A DNA stretch of 64,000 bases from NCBI GenBank assembly GCA_951213105.1, contig OX578139.1, forward strand, positions 75,848,274 to 75,912,273. Reading direction: 5' to 3'. A program made the position numbers and the translations under genes. This DNA comes from Amaurobius ferox (Eukaryota > Arthropoda > Arachnida > Araneae > Amaurobiidae). The notes under the pieces are model-generated. The model ran no database searches, was not told where the DNA came from, and saw only the letters and a program-made list of their open reading frames with translations. Shown piece after piece: positions 52,177 to 63,999 of the stretch. Every line of letters starts with the position of its first letter. The stretch's first letter is position 1.

Positions 52177-52715
52177 TAAAAATAAAATGTTTTTATGATG
52201 GATGCAAAACTAAATGTAAATTTAAATGATGTTTGAACATCTACGATCAAAGCGTGCGACAAAGGGACTACGATTTTCATAAAATTTGGTGCCTACCTTT
52301 ATTTAAACTGGTAACTACAATTTCTCTTTCTATTTGCAGAGAGATTGTGCCGTAAAACGATTCCACATTTGTCTCTTATTCTTCAAATCAATACTTATTT
52401 GTTTGTAGAGAAAAAAAAATGTGTTGGTCAAACATATTCTTGATTAATAACAGAACCATATTTGAACCATATTGAATTGCAGAACAGAACCATACACTTT
52501 TAATTTTATATAAATGACTGGCATTTATATCAGTCAAAGAGAGAGAAACTGACAATCTTCAAAAGTTAAATTTCAATTTAATTTCAATTTAATTTTGATG
52601 TTTCATTTTGTTTAAAAATTCATATCGCTTAGTGTGCAAAACAGTCGTTGCATTAGAAAAAGGGAGGAGTTAAATTCTGCCCCGTAGTCTATACTTTAAA
52701 TACGTCATGCTTCAG
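52177..52715. other. Non-coding, nothing identified
   Basis: No supported feature. Confidence 0.45.
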
Positions 52716-52728
52716 TCTATGTCACTCA

Positions 52729-53016
52729 GAGTGGGACAGTCCAATGGTAACGCGCAGAAAGTGCACTCGGATGACTCGAGTTCGATCCCGGCCCTGCCCA
52801 AACTCTCCTCGTGTTCACACGGAGTACGGACACGTTCAATATGTGGGTCCGTAAGTCCTTTCGAGTGGATGGTGGGGTAGAGAAAAGAGGGTACGTTCCT
52901 GTGGATGCTGCCCCCACTGTGTTATGGTCTAAATTGGGTGGCACTTCCCGGCCATCTAAGCAGATACCTTATACCTTTGGGTAGGTCGGACGGTCTTGGT
53001 CGATGAAGAAGAAGAA
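52729..53016 (+). mobile_element. tRNA-headed SINE with GAA tail
   Basis: The head GAGTGGGACAGTCCAATGGT has a box-A-like region. A box-B match GAGTTCGATCCC follows. The body (CACGGAGTACGGACACGTTC, TGGGTCCGTAAGTCCTTTCG, TCTAAATTGGGTGGCACTTC) and 3' hairpin region end in a (GAA)n tail. The flanks TCTATGTCAC (52716-52725) and TCTATATCAC (53017-53026) look like a target duplication with one change. The body is shared with the 5S-headed SINE next door. Confidence 0.8.
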
Positions 53017-53134
53017 TCTATATCACCAGGGTGCTACTGTAGGGGCAATTAAGATTTTTAGGCCCATTTTCTGTTAACCTTCCGTGGAGGAAATCGAAAA
53101 TCCGATCCCGTTATGTTCTATCCCGTGATCGATG

Positions 53135-53563
53135 CCACGTCTAAGTGTTGTTGTTGTTGAGACCCAGACTGTCCGACCTACCAGAAAGGTGTAAGGTAAC
53201 TGTTTGGACGGCCAGGAAGTGCCACCCAATTTAGACCGGAACCCATTGGGGGAGGCATCCACAGGAGCCGTACCCTCCTTCCCCTAACACCAACCTATCG
53301 GAAGGACTTACGGACCCACATGTTTAACGTGATCGTACTCCACATGAACACGACGGCAGTTGTGGCAGCGTGCAAATCCAGCGAGCAAATCCAGCGCGCA
53401 AACCACCGGGCTACCGCGTCCGAAATGTACCAACAGCACGCAGTGTTCCCAGGTGGTCACCCACCCAAGTACTAACCACGCCCGATGCTGCTTGACTTTG
53501 GTGATCTACCGAGAACCGGTGTTATCAGCACGGTAGGGCCGTTGGCGACCCACGTCTAAGTGT
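53135..53563 (-). mobile_element. 5S rRNA-headed SINE with 14-bp target duplication
   Basis: Insert 53149-53549 on the minus strand, flanked by CCACGTCTAAGTGT at 53135-53148 and 53550-53563. In element orientation: a full-length 5S rRNA-like head (53546-53428), a short tRNA-like GCGGTAGCCCGGTGGTTTGC stretch, and the body and 3' hairpin shared with the SINE at 52729-53016. A (CAA)n tail closes it. Intact duplication and little decay suggest recent insertion. Confidence 0.85.
53428..53546 (-). rRNA. 5S rRNA-like sequence (SINE head, not a standalone gene)
   Basis: 119 nt starting GCCAACGGCCCTACCGTGCT and containing ACACCGGTTCTCGGTAGATC, AAGCAGCATCGGGCGTGGTT, AGTACTTGGGTGGGTGACCA and CCTGGGAACACTGCGTGCTG. 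It differs from typical arthropod 5S at several positions. The internal control region (about AAGTCAAGCA...GGGCGTGG) is largely kept, so it probably serves as the pol III promoter of the SINE. Confidence 0.8.
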
Positions 53564-53785
53564 GGAAAAAATCAGTCTTCTAAGTTATCTGAAGAGCTGC
53601 TGAAAAGTCTAGAAAGACTTTTGCACTATTTCCTTATATCCTACGTCTCAGGAGGGGGAATCAAAAATCCGGCACCAAATTAGGTTCTGCCCGAAAATTG
53701 ATATTATAAGTGATTAAATATTCAGCCACTTAGGCTACAAAGGGCTTTTGGAGGTTCTACAACTCACACACACACTAACGCACAC

Positions 53786-53876
53786 ACACACCAACACACC
53801 TTTCCCGGCCGTCCAAATAGTTGCTCAAGTCCTCAGGATGAGTCGGACGGTCTGGGTCTTCAACACACCAACACAC
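53786..53876 (+). mobile_element. 63-bp SINE-tail insertion with 14-bp target duplication
   Basis: Insert 53800-53862 (CTTTCCCGGCCGTCCAAATA ... GGACGGTCTGGGTCTTCA), flanked by ACACACCAACACAC at 53786-53799 and 53863-53876. Same 3' hairpin unit as at 24323-24379. It landed in a CA-rich stretch that is probably the microsatellite of a family-1 remnant. Confidence 0.75.
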
Positions 53877-54008
53877 ACACACACATCACCCTAAAATTAT
53901 CCAGGGATACTTGAAATGTACTCTCCCTTCGAAAACTCGAGTTCGAATTTTCGGCGTCGTCACAATACTTTCCTATACATTATACTATGCATATAAGGGA
54001 AATAAAAT
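53877..54008 (+). mobile_element. Family 1 element, 3' fragment
   Basis: From the CA microsatellite through TACTCTCCCTTCGAAAACTC to the hairpin ACTTTCCTATACATTATACT. Diverged. Confidence 0.6.
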
Positions 54009-54662
54009 AGAAGTTTCACGTCCTTTGGACAATTCGAACATTTTGTTCAATAACAGCAATAATCCAATTTTCATATTTTTGTAAGACATAAGCTATTAGT
54101 ACATTTTTGTCCGATTTGTGCATTAAATTAAAAGCCTTTTGATAGCCGAAAATAGGTTTTTGTCGAGCAAAGAAAATTTAGTTATCTCCTTAAAACAATT
54201 ATGTTAGCTTCAATTCACAAATGATCATGCTATGTAATTTATCAATGGTCCATTCAGTAAGAATACCACATTTGCTTGAGCTGGAATACACAGGGTATCA
54301 CTGGTAAAATGGATAAACAAACATTGGTATCGAAATTTCTACTCATTTAGGTTCTTTCCCGAGGACGATACGATGAGTGTGCAAGTATTCAGCCTCTTAG
54401 AGAAGGCACTTTTAGAGGGTCTAGAAAGACAAAAAAAGTTAGTGAATTATTCTGTAAATATATGCATATACAAGAGCGTAAATTTAGCGATGAAATTTCA
54501 GAAATATATTTTTAATGTTTCAGTCATGGAGTTAGACCATTTCACATAATAGAGAAGCATTGAGTATATGTATACTTGATTATTTTTAAATTAAGGTTTT
54601 CTAATTATCAGTATAATTATTTTTCACAGTTGTAGGACAGAGTTCAAATTTTAGGGATATAA
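54009..54662. other. Non-coding, nothing identified
   Basis: No supported feature. Confidence 0.45.
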
Positions 54663-54664
54663 AA

Positions 54665-55623
54665 ATAAAAAATCTGATGTGGGCAGCACATGACTTCCCT
54701 TATATAATGCAATGAATTTACTACTTCTACAGTAAATAAATAAGTTATTTTTATAGTAGTTATTTGTATTTTTCCAAGATATTGAATTTTCGTCAATGAG
54801 TCGTCATTTTCCGTGTCGTCATCATGAATGCGTCGTCATTGATTTAGCGTCATTTTTATCCATTTGCGAGTTTTTCTCTAATTTAGCAACATTTAAAGAG
54901 TCGCCAAGTTGGCGACATACCTCCAAATTCGTCGCAAAAATCTCGCCAAGCGTTATGGACGAAGAAATAAGTTATTCTTATAGAAGATAAATGACTATTG
55001 GCGTTCAAATACAAAAGCATTACTCAAAGTATATTTTTTCGTGAATAGAACGAGCTAGATCCACGAGAATGATGTCACCAAATTTATCGCATGTGCCCAT
55101 ATGATGTCGCCAAATTTATCGCATGAAAAGTGAACATGTTTCTCAATAGGAAATATATTTTTTTTAATTTTATATGACTTTTTGATAATTTTTTTGAAAA
55201 TTGTGCTATATCTCGAGAATGGTTCATATTAGCGTTCTAAAATTTATGCCAATTGTTTTCTAATTAAAAATTACATAAGAAATGTCTATTTGCGTAACTT
55301 TATTAGCGGTTTGGATTTTTTGACGATTTTTTTAAAATTTCACTCGAAAAGTTAGGGGGGTTCTGAATATTCGATTGCGTATGAAAACAATAGGCTTCCA
55401 GTGTTTACAGATTGTGATTTTTGTACCAAATTCCATTCGAATCGGTCCATTCGTTCGTCAGTTATCGTCTCCACAGACTCACTGACACACACACACAGAC
55501 ATCACCTCAAAAATGTTTGATTCGTGATCAGGGATGCTTGAAACGTGCTCTCCCGTCGAAAACTCGATTTCGAATTTTCGACCCCGTCACAATACTTTCC
55601 TTATACATTATGTATAAAAGTAA
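54665..55623 (+). mobile_element. Family 1 element, copy 8
   Basis: Direct copy starting AAAAAATCTGATGTGGGCAG, with a small internal duplication around GATGTCACCAAATTTATCGC (55065-55125). The end hairpin is truncated after ACATTATGTATAAAAGTA. Confidence 0.7.
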
Positions 55624-55996
55624 TAAATTTCAGAACGCTAGCATGAACCGTTCTCAAGATATTGAAGCAGCACAGGAGCTTTTGGAAGCAGCGCAGCAGC
55701 AAACTCTTTTCAACGTAGCCCTCGTTTTATTAAAATTCCGATGTTCGTGTTTACAAAATGTATTTTTCAAGAGCCCTAACACCGTCGTTGCACACGCACA
55801 AAGGTCGTGAAGGTAACAGCTGCCTGTTAGACTACAAGAAGGAATACTTCCTCTATTACAGCCTCTTTATTAATAAGCATTAATCTGCAGATATTAATGA
55901 ATATTAATCTGCCTACTCTAATAGGGAAAGTAAACTCGCCTGCAAGTAACCTATGCCTGTCCAGTGATCCGGTGCGACAGACCAACACTTTATTAA
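55624..55996. other. Non-coding, with a short coding-like patch
   Basis: Sequence around 55660-55810 has a Gln/Ala-rich open stretch (AAQELLEAAQQQTLFNVALV), continuous with an ORF that begins in the repeat. It is not recognised as a protein; it may be a chance frame. Confidence 0.4.
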
Positions 55997-56816
55997 CAAA
56001 ATCTGATGTCGCAACACATGACTTTCCTTATACAATGTAATGAATTTACTACTTTTACAGTAAAAAAATAGGTTTTTCTTATAGCAGATACTAATATTCT
56101 TTCCAAGATATTGAATTTTCGACAATTATTCGTCATTATCATTGATTTGGCCTCATTTTTATTCATTTGGCGAGATTTTCGTTAATTTGGCAACATTTAA
56201 AAAAGTCGCCAAGTTGGCGACATTCCGCCAAATTCGTCGCCAAAATGTCGCCAAGCGTTATGGACGAAGAAATAAGTTGTTCTTACAACAGATAAATGAC
56301 TATTGGGGTTCAAATACAAAAGTATTACTCAAAGTATCTTTTTTCATGAATGGAATGAGCTAGATCCACGAGAATGATGTCACCCAATTTATCGCATGGT
56401 ATTACACATGAAAAATGAACATAATTCTCAATAGGATATATATTTTTTTTCATTTTATAAGACTTTTTAATAATTTTTTTGAAAAATGGGCAATATCTCG
56501 AGAACAGTTCATGTTAGCGTTCTAAAATTTATGTTAATCGTTTTCTAATGAAAAATTACATAAGAAATGTCTATTTGCGTAACTTTATTAGTGGTTTTGA
56601 TTTTTTGACGATTTTTTAAAAATTTTATTCGAAAATTTAGGGTAGTTCTGAACATTCGATTACGTATAAAAACAATAGGCTTCCAGTGTTTACGGATTGT
56701 TATTTTTGTACCAAATTTGGTTCGAATCGGTCCATTCGTTCGTCAGTTATCGTCTCCATAGACTCACTGACACACACACACACATACTTTCACACACACA
56801 CACACACACATACTTT

Positions 56817-56847
<31 letters not shown>

Positions 56848-56985
56848 ACACACAGACATCACTTCAAAAATGTTTGATTCGTGATCAGGGATGCTTGAAA
56901 CGTGCTCTCCCGTCGAAAACTCGATTTCGAATTTTCGACCCCGTCACAATACTTTCCTTATACATTATGTATATAAGGAAAGTAA
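55997..56985 (+). mobile_element. Family 1 element, copy 9
   Basis: Direct full-length copy with a long, interrupted CA microsatellite (56768-56855, CACATACTTTCACAC periodic) and a perfect terminal hairpin. Confidence 0.75.
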
Positions 56986-57532
56986 CAAGGCCTTCTGGCT
57001 AATAATGTATTTATCTCCGGCAGCTCACGCGTGCACTGCATGTCATCCACTTTAGGCTTCCAAGAGAGTACTAGGAACTTACGTCATGGCCCGGATCCAA
57101 ACCAATGCAATTCCGGTGGTGGACCCCGACTCCTTCCCTACTATCGTGTTCGAACCTGGTAATGGCCCTGGTAACATTACAAGGACTAACACAACGCAGT
57201 CTGCTCGGAATCTAAATTATAAATATGCGTCGATGATTATATATCTTTGTTTGAAGGGATTTAAAAAATTGTGGTATTTAAATATTTATCATTTAATTTT
57301 TGGATTTAAATTATTAACCCTTTAATAATTTAAATTATCTAAATTGTTTAAATTATTTAAATGTGGTCCAATTATTTAAATTATTAATATTATTAATTAC
57401 TTATTATTATATTTTGGATTTAAATTATTATTTCCCCTAAACAATGCGATACAACAATGATCATTCCGTTGCTAGGAGAGGAGATAACTTGCTGAATTTT
57501 GAATCCGAGATTTTTACAGAGAAGAATTTAAA
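56986..57532. other. Non-coding with an unassigned short ORF
   Basis: The ORF from 57086 (MARIQTNAIPVVDPDSFPTI) is GC-richer than its surroundings for its first 45 codons, then turns AT-rich and repetitive. It has no recognised family and is not credited as a gene. Confidence 0.4.
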
Positions 57533-58897
57533 CAAGAAAGATCAATCATGCATAAAGCATTGATTATGAAACACTTTCCAACTTCAATGTAATTTTATTT
57601 AAACATCTCTAAAACGCGATACATTCCCCGGTAATATTTTAAAAATTATCCCATTGCTACATTAATATTCATAATTGAAAACTTAAAACTTCATCGAAAA
57701 AAATGAACTCCATTCAAATGATGGCATTGAAGTTGTTGAAACCCAGACCGTCCGACCTACCAGATAGGTGTAAGGTAACTGTTTGGACGGTCGGAATGGC
57801 ATTGAAGTGTAAAACCTGGTTTAAACATCTCTAAAATTCGATACAATCCTCGGAAATATTTATAAAATTATTATAATACCACAAGAATTTATTATATTTG
57901 AAAAATTCATCGAAAACAACTGAAATTTATTCAAATGACTCTATCGAAATATAACATGCCTGGCTCTCTCTATAAAAGCAGCATTTCATTCATAAACATT
58001 TTTCCATTCATTTCATTCATCCCAATACTATGATAATTTATTTTATTTAAAAACTTAGGACAATGGAGGTACAAGTAATTAAACTCTATGCCTAAAAATT
58101 CATCGAAAAAATCGTCCTTCTCTTTATAAAATCAATGAATATTTCGTTCATATCAGCTATGCAGACTCCTTGAGCTAAATAATTTTGCTTTAAGGAAATG
58201 CAGTAATTCTTATACAACTCATTCTACATATTTTGCTATTTACATATTCCATAAGTGAAAAATAGGCTTCGTTGTAGAAATAATCAAATTTGGATGATCA
58301 TTTAAACTCAAATATATTGTAATTGCGTTGTTTCAGTATGTAGACACACATAATTTAAACAAAAATAAAGCGGTTTTAGGACGGATACAAAACTAAATAT
58401 GAATTAAAAAGAACTTTAAAAATTACGATTTTGACACAAGACGGATGCTATATTTTATTTTGTAGTGGGTCGCGTGATCTTTTTATATAATGGTCACGTG
58501 ATCGCTTCATATAAGAGGTGTAATTATTATATTAATTTTTATTTAAAAAACTACTAAATATATTTTGCTGAAATTTTTTTTATATATTTTATGGAATAAT
58601 TTGAATATTTCCTAAAATCTTTGAAGCAATTTGTGAATTTTAAATCCGCTTAAAAAATGTTTGAAAAAATTAGGTCCAATAGTGTTCAATATATATCCTT
58701 TTATCAAACCCGGGTTCAATCCAAAACAAATTATTCATTTATATACCCATAGGTCCCACAGACCGTCTGAACAACATACTAAAATTTCATTTTGATAAAA
58801 TCATTTTTACGGCAGTAATAGTGCTAACGGTCAGACAGACAGACAGAATGAACAAAGTCATAAACACTTTTCAACTTTGTTGTAAAGTGTTAAAAAT
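57533..58897 (+). repeat. Family 2 repeat, long copy
   Basis: Begins CAAGAAAGATCAATCATGCA and ends TGTAAAGTGTTAAAAAT. It contains an inserted SINE tail (57733-57795). It matches the nested copy at 46011-47333 in full. Confidence 0.7.
57721..57807 (-). mobile_element. 63-bp SINE-tail insertion with 12-bp target duplication
   Basis: Insert 57733-57795, flanked by ATGGCATTGAAG at 57721-57732 and 57796-57807. In SINE orientation it is CCGACCGTCCAAACAGTTAC ... GGTCGGACGGTCTGGGTTTC, the same terminal hairpin unit as at 24323 and 53800. The uninterrupted family-2 copies confirm the empty site. Confidence 0.85.
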
Positions 58898-59177
58898 GGA
58901 CACATCTTACACAGTTTAAAAATAAATGTCTATCTGTGAATGTGTGCGTGTGTATGTATGTGTTGGCAGTTTTGAGGTCTGTTATGTTTACATGTGCAAG
59001 TCTATAAGGATTTTTTCACATTTCAACTAAATTAGAAGTGGCAGCTAAAGATAGACATCTCTAAAATAGAACCTATTGAACCAAATATACCAGCTTCGTT
59101 TTCCACCGTTTTAACAACGGTTAAGAAAAGAGAAATAAAATAACTTCAGGAAAATATCTTTCTCGTCTCAATATGTT

Positions 59178-60098
59178 CTAAAAATCTGATGTGGGCAACA
59201 CATGACTTTCCTTATATAATGTAATGAATTTACTACATTTACAGTAAAAAAATGCGTTTTTCTTATAGTAGATACTAATATTCTTTCCAAGATATTGAAT
59301 TTTCGACAATTAGTCGACATTTTCGTTGATTTAGCGTCATTTTTACCCATTTGACCAGATTTTCCTTAATTTGGCAACATTTCAAAAAGTCGCCAAGTTG
59401 GCGACATTCCACCAAATTCGTCGCCAAAATCTCGCCAAGCGTTATGGACGGAGAAATAAGTTGTTTTTACAGCAGATAAATGACTATTGGCGTTCAAATA
59501 CAAAAGTATTACTCAAAGTATCCTTTTTCATGAATGGAACGATCTAGATCCACGAGAATGATGTCACCCAATTTTACACATGGTATTACATATGAAAAGT
59601 AAACATGTTTCTCAAAGGGAAATATTTTTTTTTCATTTTATATGACTTTTTGATAATTCTTTTGAAAAATGTACAATATCTCGAGAACGGTTCATGTTAG
59701 CGTTCTAAAATTTATGCCAATCATTTTCTAATGAAAAATTACATAAGAAATGTCTATTTGCGTAACTTTATTGGTGGTTTTGATTTTTTGACGATTTTTT
59801 CAAAATTTTATTCGAAAATTTAGGGGGGTTCTGTACATTCGATTGCGTATAAAAACAAGCTTCCAGTGTTTACAGATTGTGATTTTTGTACCAAATTTCG
59901 CTCGAATCGGTCCATTCGTTCGTCAGTTATCGTCTCTACAGACTCACTGACACACACACACACACACACAGACATCACTTCAAAAATGCTTGATTCGTGA
60001 TCAGGGATGCTTGAAACGTGCTCTCCCGTCGAAAACTCGAATTCGAATTTTCGACCCCGTCACAATGCTTTCCTTATACATTATGTATATAAGGAAAA
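59178..60098 (+). mobile_element. Family 1 element, copy 10
   Basis: Direct full-length copy ending at TATATAAGGAAAATA, immediately followed by the start of another element. Confidence 0.75.
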
Positions 60099-60898
60099 TA
60101 AAAATCTGATGTGAGCAGCACATGACTTTCCTTATATAATGCAATATATTTACTACTTTTATAGTAAAAACGAAATAGGTTACACTTATAGTAAATACTT
60201 ATATTTTTTCCCAAGATATTGAATTTTCGTTAAATAGTCGTTATTTTCACAGATTTAGCGTCATTTTTATCCATTTGGCGAGATTTTCTTTAATTTGGTG
60301 ACATTTAAAAAACTCGCAAAGTTGGCAGCATTCCGTTAAATTCGTCGCTAAAATCTCGCCAAGCGTTATGGACTTAGAAATAATTTATTCTTATAGCAGA
60401 AAAATGACTATTGGCATTCAAATACAAAGGTATTACTCGTATATTTTTTCATGAATAGAACGAGCTAGATCCACGAGAATGATGTCATCCAATTTATCGT
60501 ATGATATTACATAGGGAAAGTGAACATGTTTCTCAATAGGAAATATTTTTTTTTATTTTATATAATTTTTTGATAATTTTTTTGAAAAATTATCAAAAAC
60601 TTGGCGAGTTTTTAATTTGGTGTCATTTAGCCAACTTGGCGACCAAGCCAACCTGGCGCCAAGTTGGCTTTTTAGCCATCTTGGCGATTTTTTAAAATTT
60701 TGCCAAATTAATGAAAATTTCCCCAAATGGATAAAAATTAAGCTAAACCAATGAAAATGACGACTCAGTGATGAAAAGTCAATATCTTGGAAAGAATATA
60801 AGTATCTACTAGAAGAAAAACCTATTTTTTTTATTGTGAAAATAGTAAATTCATTGCATTATATAAGGAAAGTCATATGTTGTCCACATCAGATTTTT
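60099..60898. mobile_element. Two-headed (fold-back) family 1 element
   Basis: 60099-60596 is the 5' half in direct orientation. 60597-60898 is a 5' half in inverted orientation, ending CCACATCAGATTTTTTT. Both outer ends are therefore the same family-1 start, and no 3' hairpin is present. The centre is rich in GCCAACTTGGCG-type words. Confidence 0.7.
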
Positions 60899-61409
60899 TT
60901 ATAGCAGCGCAACCTGGATTATTGTCTCAAATGATATTGACATATTCTCCGTATGGAATTTTAACTTCATACCTTTACCTCTACTGTTTTTACTATTAAA
61001 ATTATTTAAAATTTTGTTATAGGATAACAACTGACAAGGAGGTCCAATAGCACATTTTGTGTCTCTACAACTTGCGAAGATGTGTAAGGTAAGCAACTTT
61101 ATCAAATATTTCAACTTTGAATTTATCTTGCATGCATATCATAATTTTGAAAATGATTATAAACCATTACATTTATAATATGAATTTGTCGATATCCACA
61201 GAGAGCAGCAAAATTATAGGTTATAGCGTGTCTTTTTGCTACTATTATGCAAATATCGGCTATTTTATGTCAATGAGCTCATAATAAGCACGAAATTCAT
61301 TGATGACTTCTAGAATCAACAGACCTTGTATCCCATAAAATTTTTCTTCACACATTTTTATGTTGTTTGTAGGACGATGCTTTTCAATAGACTGATATAG
61401 TTCATTTTT
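60899..61409. other. Non-coding, nothing identified
   Basis: No supported feature. Confidence 0.45.
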
Positions 61410-62110
61410 ACATTCCTTACATAGTATAATATGTAGGGAAAGAATTCCGAAATTCAATTTTGAGTAATTGATGAAAGTGCAAGTTTTAAGCATCCATGAA
61501 CTCAAATAGAACGTTTGAGATGATGTCTGTCCGCGCGCGCGCGTGTGTGTGTATATGTATGGATGCATGCAATTTCTCACGAACGAATGTAGCGTGTCGA
61601 ACTTAATTTTGTACGATTATTATAATCCATAAATACTGGAAGTCCATTACTTTTAAGCGCCATTGAACATCCGGAAAACTCTCAAATTTTCGAATATTTC
61701 TTTTAAAGATTATAAAAAGATCATTTAATAATATTTAGCAAATAATCATTTTATATGTTATTGTTTATAAAGTGAATGATACAAACTTTAGAACGTTAGT
61801 TTGAACCGTTCTTGAGATATTGTACGTTTTCAAACAAATATATCTAACAAATCACAAGAAAATAAACAGTAACATCATCAAATATGGAATATTTGGCGAA
61901 TGATACAAATTTAGAACGTTAGCTTGAACCGTTGAGATGTTGTACGTTTTCAAACAAATATATCTAAAAAATTACAAGAAAATAAACAGTATTATCATCA
62001 AATATGGAACCTTTGGCGACTAATTTCACGAAATATCGCCCACTTGACGACTTTTTTTAATGCCGTGCTAAATTGACAAAACACTTGGCTGAATTTGTTC
62101 TTTCAGAAGA
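61410..62110 (-). mobile_element. Old, diverged family 1 copy
   Basis: Weak but collinear similarity: hairpin-like ATTCCTTACATAGTATAATA, a GATGATGTCTGTCC-then-TG-repeat block, TTTTGTACGATTATTATAAT, and finally TTTGGCGACTAATTTCACGA. A segment of about 110 bp (GAATGATACAAACTTTAGAA ... CAAATATATCTAACAA) is duplicated in tandem at 61774-61975. Confidence 0.55.
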
Positions 62111-63645
62111 CTTTCAGAAGAAGACTTTCAGTCAAAACTTTCAGAAGACAGAAAATATTCATAAAATATTTAACAAGCGCATATATTTGCTCATCTTTCT
62201 TTGAACTTAACTTATGATGCAATAATTGATATGGTATCTATGCTCAATGGCTCAATGTGTATGAGTGTGCTTGTGAAGTGATCTTTGAAAAATCTAATGA
62301 GCTCAGACTTGACATCAGGGCTGAAATTGGAGTTGTTGTAGAGAACTTAAGTTATATTATGAATCAGAACCCTCTCTATATCCAAAAATAATTGCCATAA
62401 AATTTTAAATAATCCAATTGAAGACATACAATTAAAACTTTTTATAAATATGAAAAAATATAATGTGTATTAATTGTGTATTAATGTATTGCCTGTTTTT
62501 TCTAAATCAATAAAAAATTTCGCCTTTCATTGATTGATTCGTGATAGCTTTATAGCCTAATTTTATGTGAAGTCTCTGAATAATTTATATACGCCAGTTT
62601 TCTTTTCAAAAGGAAATTCGAACATTTACTTACGACATCTATGAATGTATAAAAATGAAATTGAAAATTTGTCTGTCCCTGTATCTATGTTTGTTTCACC
62701 ATCATAGGAGAACGACTACATCGAATTTGATGAAATTTTTAGGGTAGACTTGAAATAGCTCCACTTAAAATTTAGTTCATGTTTAGAGTTTCTTGATCCA
62801 GGGGTTGTTCAGATATTAATGGAAAACGAAATCTTTTATAGGAGTTTTCCGCTTTAACTCTCTGGTTCCTCCAACTGAAAAGGGTTGGAAATAGCTGGTT
62901 TAAAACGTGAAAGTGAATTAAAACTCTAACCCTGAGTTTGGTTGTAGTTTATTGCGCTTATTAGTCACTTTTAAAATCGCAGGTTTTAAACATGACTTGG
63001 AAACTCTATCACCATAATTTACTTTTCACAGGCTCTTACTCAATAATGAAAACTATTAAGAAATCAAAATGGTTATTTAATTATACAGCATTTAATGAGG
63101 AATAATCTTTCTTATATCATGTTGCTCAGCAACGCAATTAAATTAAATGTATATTAATTTTATTATTATTTTATCGATTTGAATAATAAATAAATGGATA
63201 TAAAATCTATCTTATAAATAAACGGTTTGATTTTTTTAATTATATTAAGGACAGCGCACATCACTTTCCTTTATTTTGGCAAAGATTTTTCAAACTTATA
63301 TATATTGTGTTTAGCCAGTAAACTCATTTAGCCGATTCTTGAAACAGAATAAGATTAGAACGGGTATATCTTCTAAAGTTTTTTTTAATAAATATAGATC
63401 AGTTTGATCTTCTGTACGTTGCGATTTTAAATGATACCAGTGGGCTCACTCGACTGAATTACTTAGGAAACTTTAGTGTTCAAATTTTAACAAAATTCCA
63501 TATATGACACATACCTTTCATTCGTTGAGTCGTGCCTGAATTTTTTTCATTCACTAATGAGCATATGAAAAACATATATCACTCAAAGTTCGAGTTTGAT
63601 TAGTTTGACTTAGTTTCATTTTCAACAGCTGCTGAATTTTGCTTT
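62111..63645. other. Non-coding, nothing firmly identified
   Basis: 62650-62760 (TGAAATTGAAAATTTGTCTG, CTACATCGAATTTGATGAAA) resembles common arthropod interspersed repeats, but no second copy is in the window. Confidence 0.4.
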
Positions 63646-63647
63646 TA

Positions 63648-63663
63648 TTTAGTGTATAGTGAG

Positions 63664-63733
<70 letters not shown>

Positions 63734-63749
63734 CTCACTATACACTAAA
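63648..63749. repeat. 102-bp perfect palindrome with (TA)n core
   Basis: Left arm TTTAGTGTATAGTGAGTT, (TA)n core about 63665-63731, right arm AACTCACTATACACTAAA. It can extrude as a cruciform. A further (TA)n tract is at 63942-64000. Confidence 0.9.
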
Positions 63750-63939
63750 CTGAATGTAATCCTCACCAACCATTAAATGCAAAGCATTTGGTTATCCCAA
63801 GTTCCTTTAATTCTTCTTTTTCTTGGATTACATTCTGCTTCGGAGTATAGAGCGGCTTGGCGCCTTTTCCTGAGTAGTGCCTTTGATTTTTGTGGATATG
63901 CATAGGAATTCTATTTGAATTTGTTTACTGGCTTTTATA

Positions 63940-63999
<60 letters not shown>

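Noticed and set aside
53428..53546. Functional 5S rRNA gene
   Set aside because: It is the head of a SINE inside a 14-bp target duplication and carries several changes from typical 5S.
57086..57325. Host gene exon starting MARIQTNAIPVVDPDSFPTI
   Set aside because: No recognised family, the second half is low-complexity AT repeat, and no splice context was convincing.
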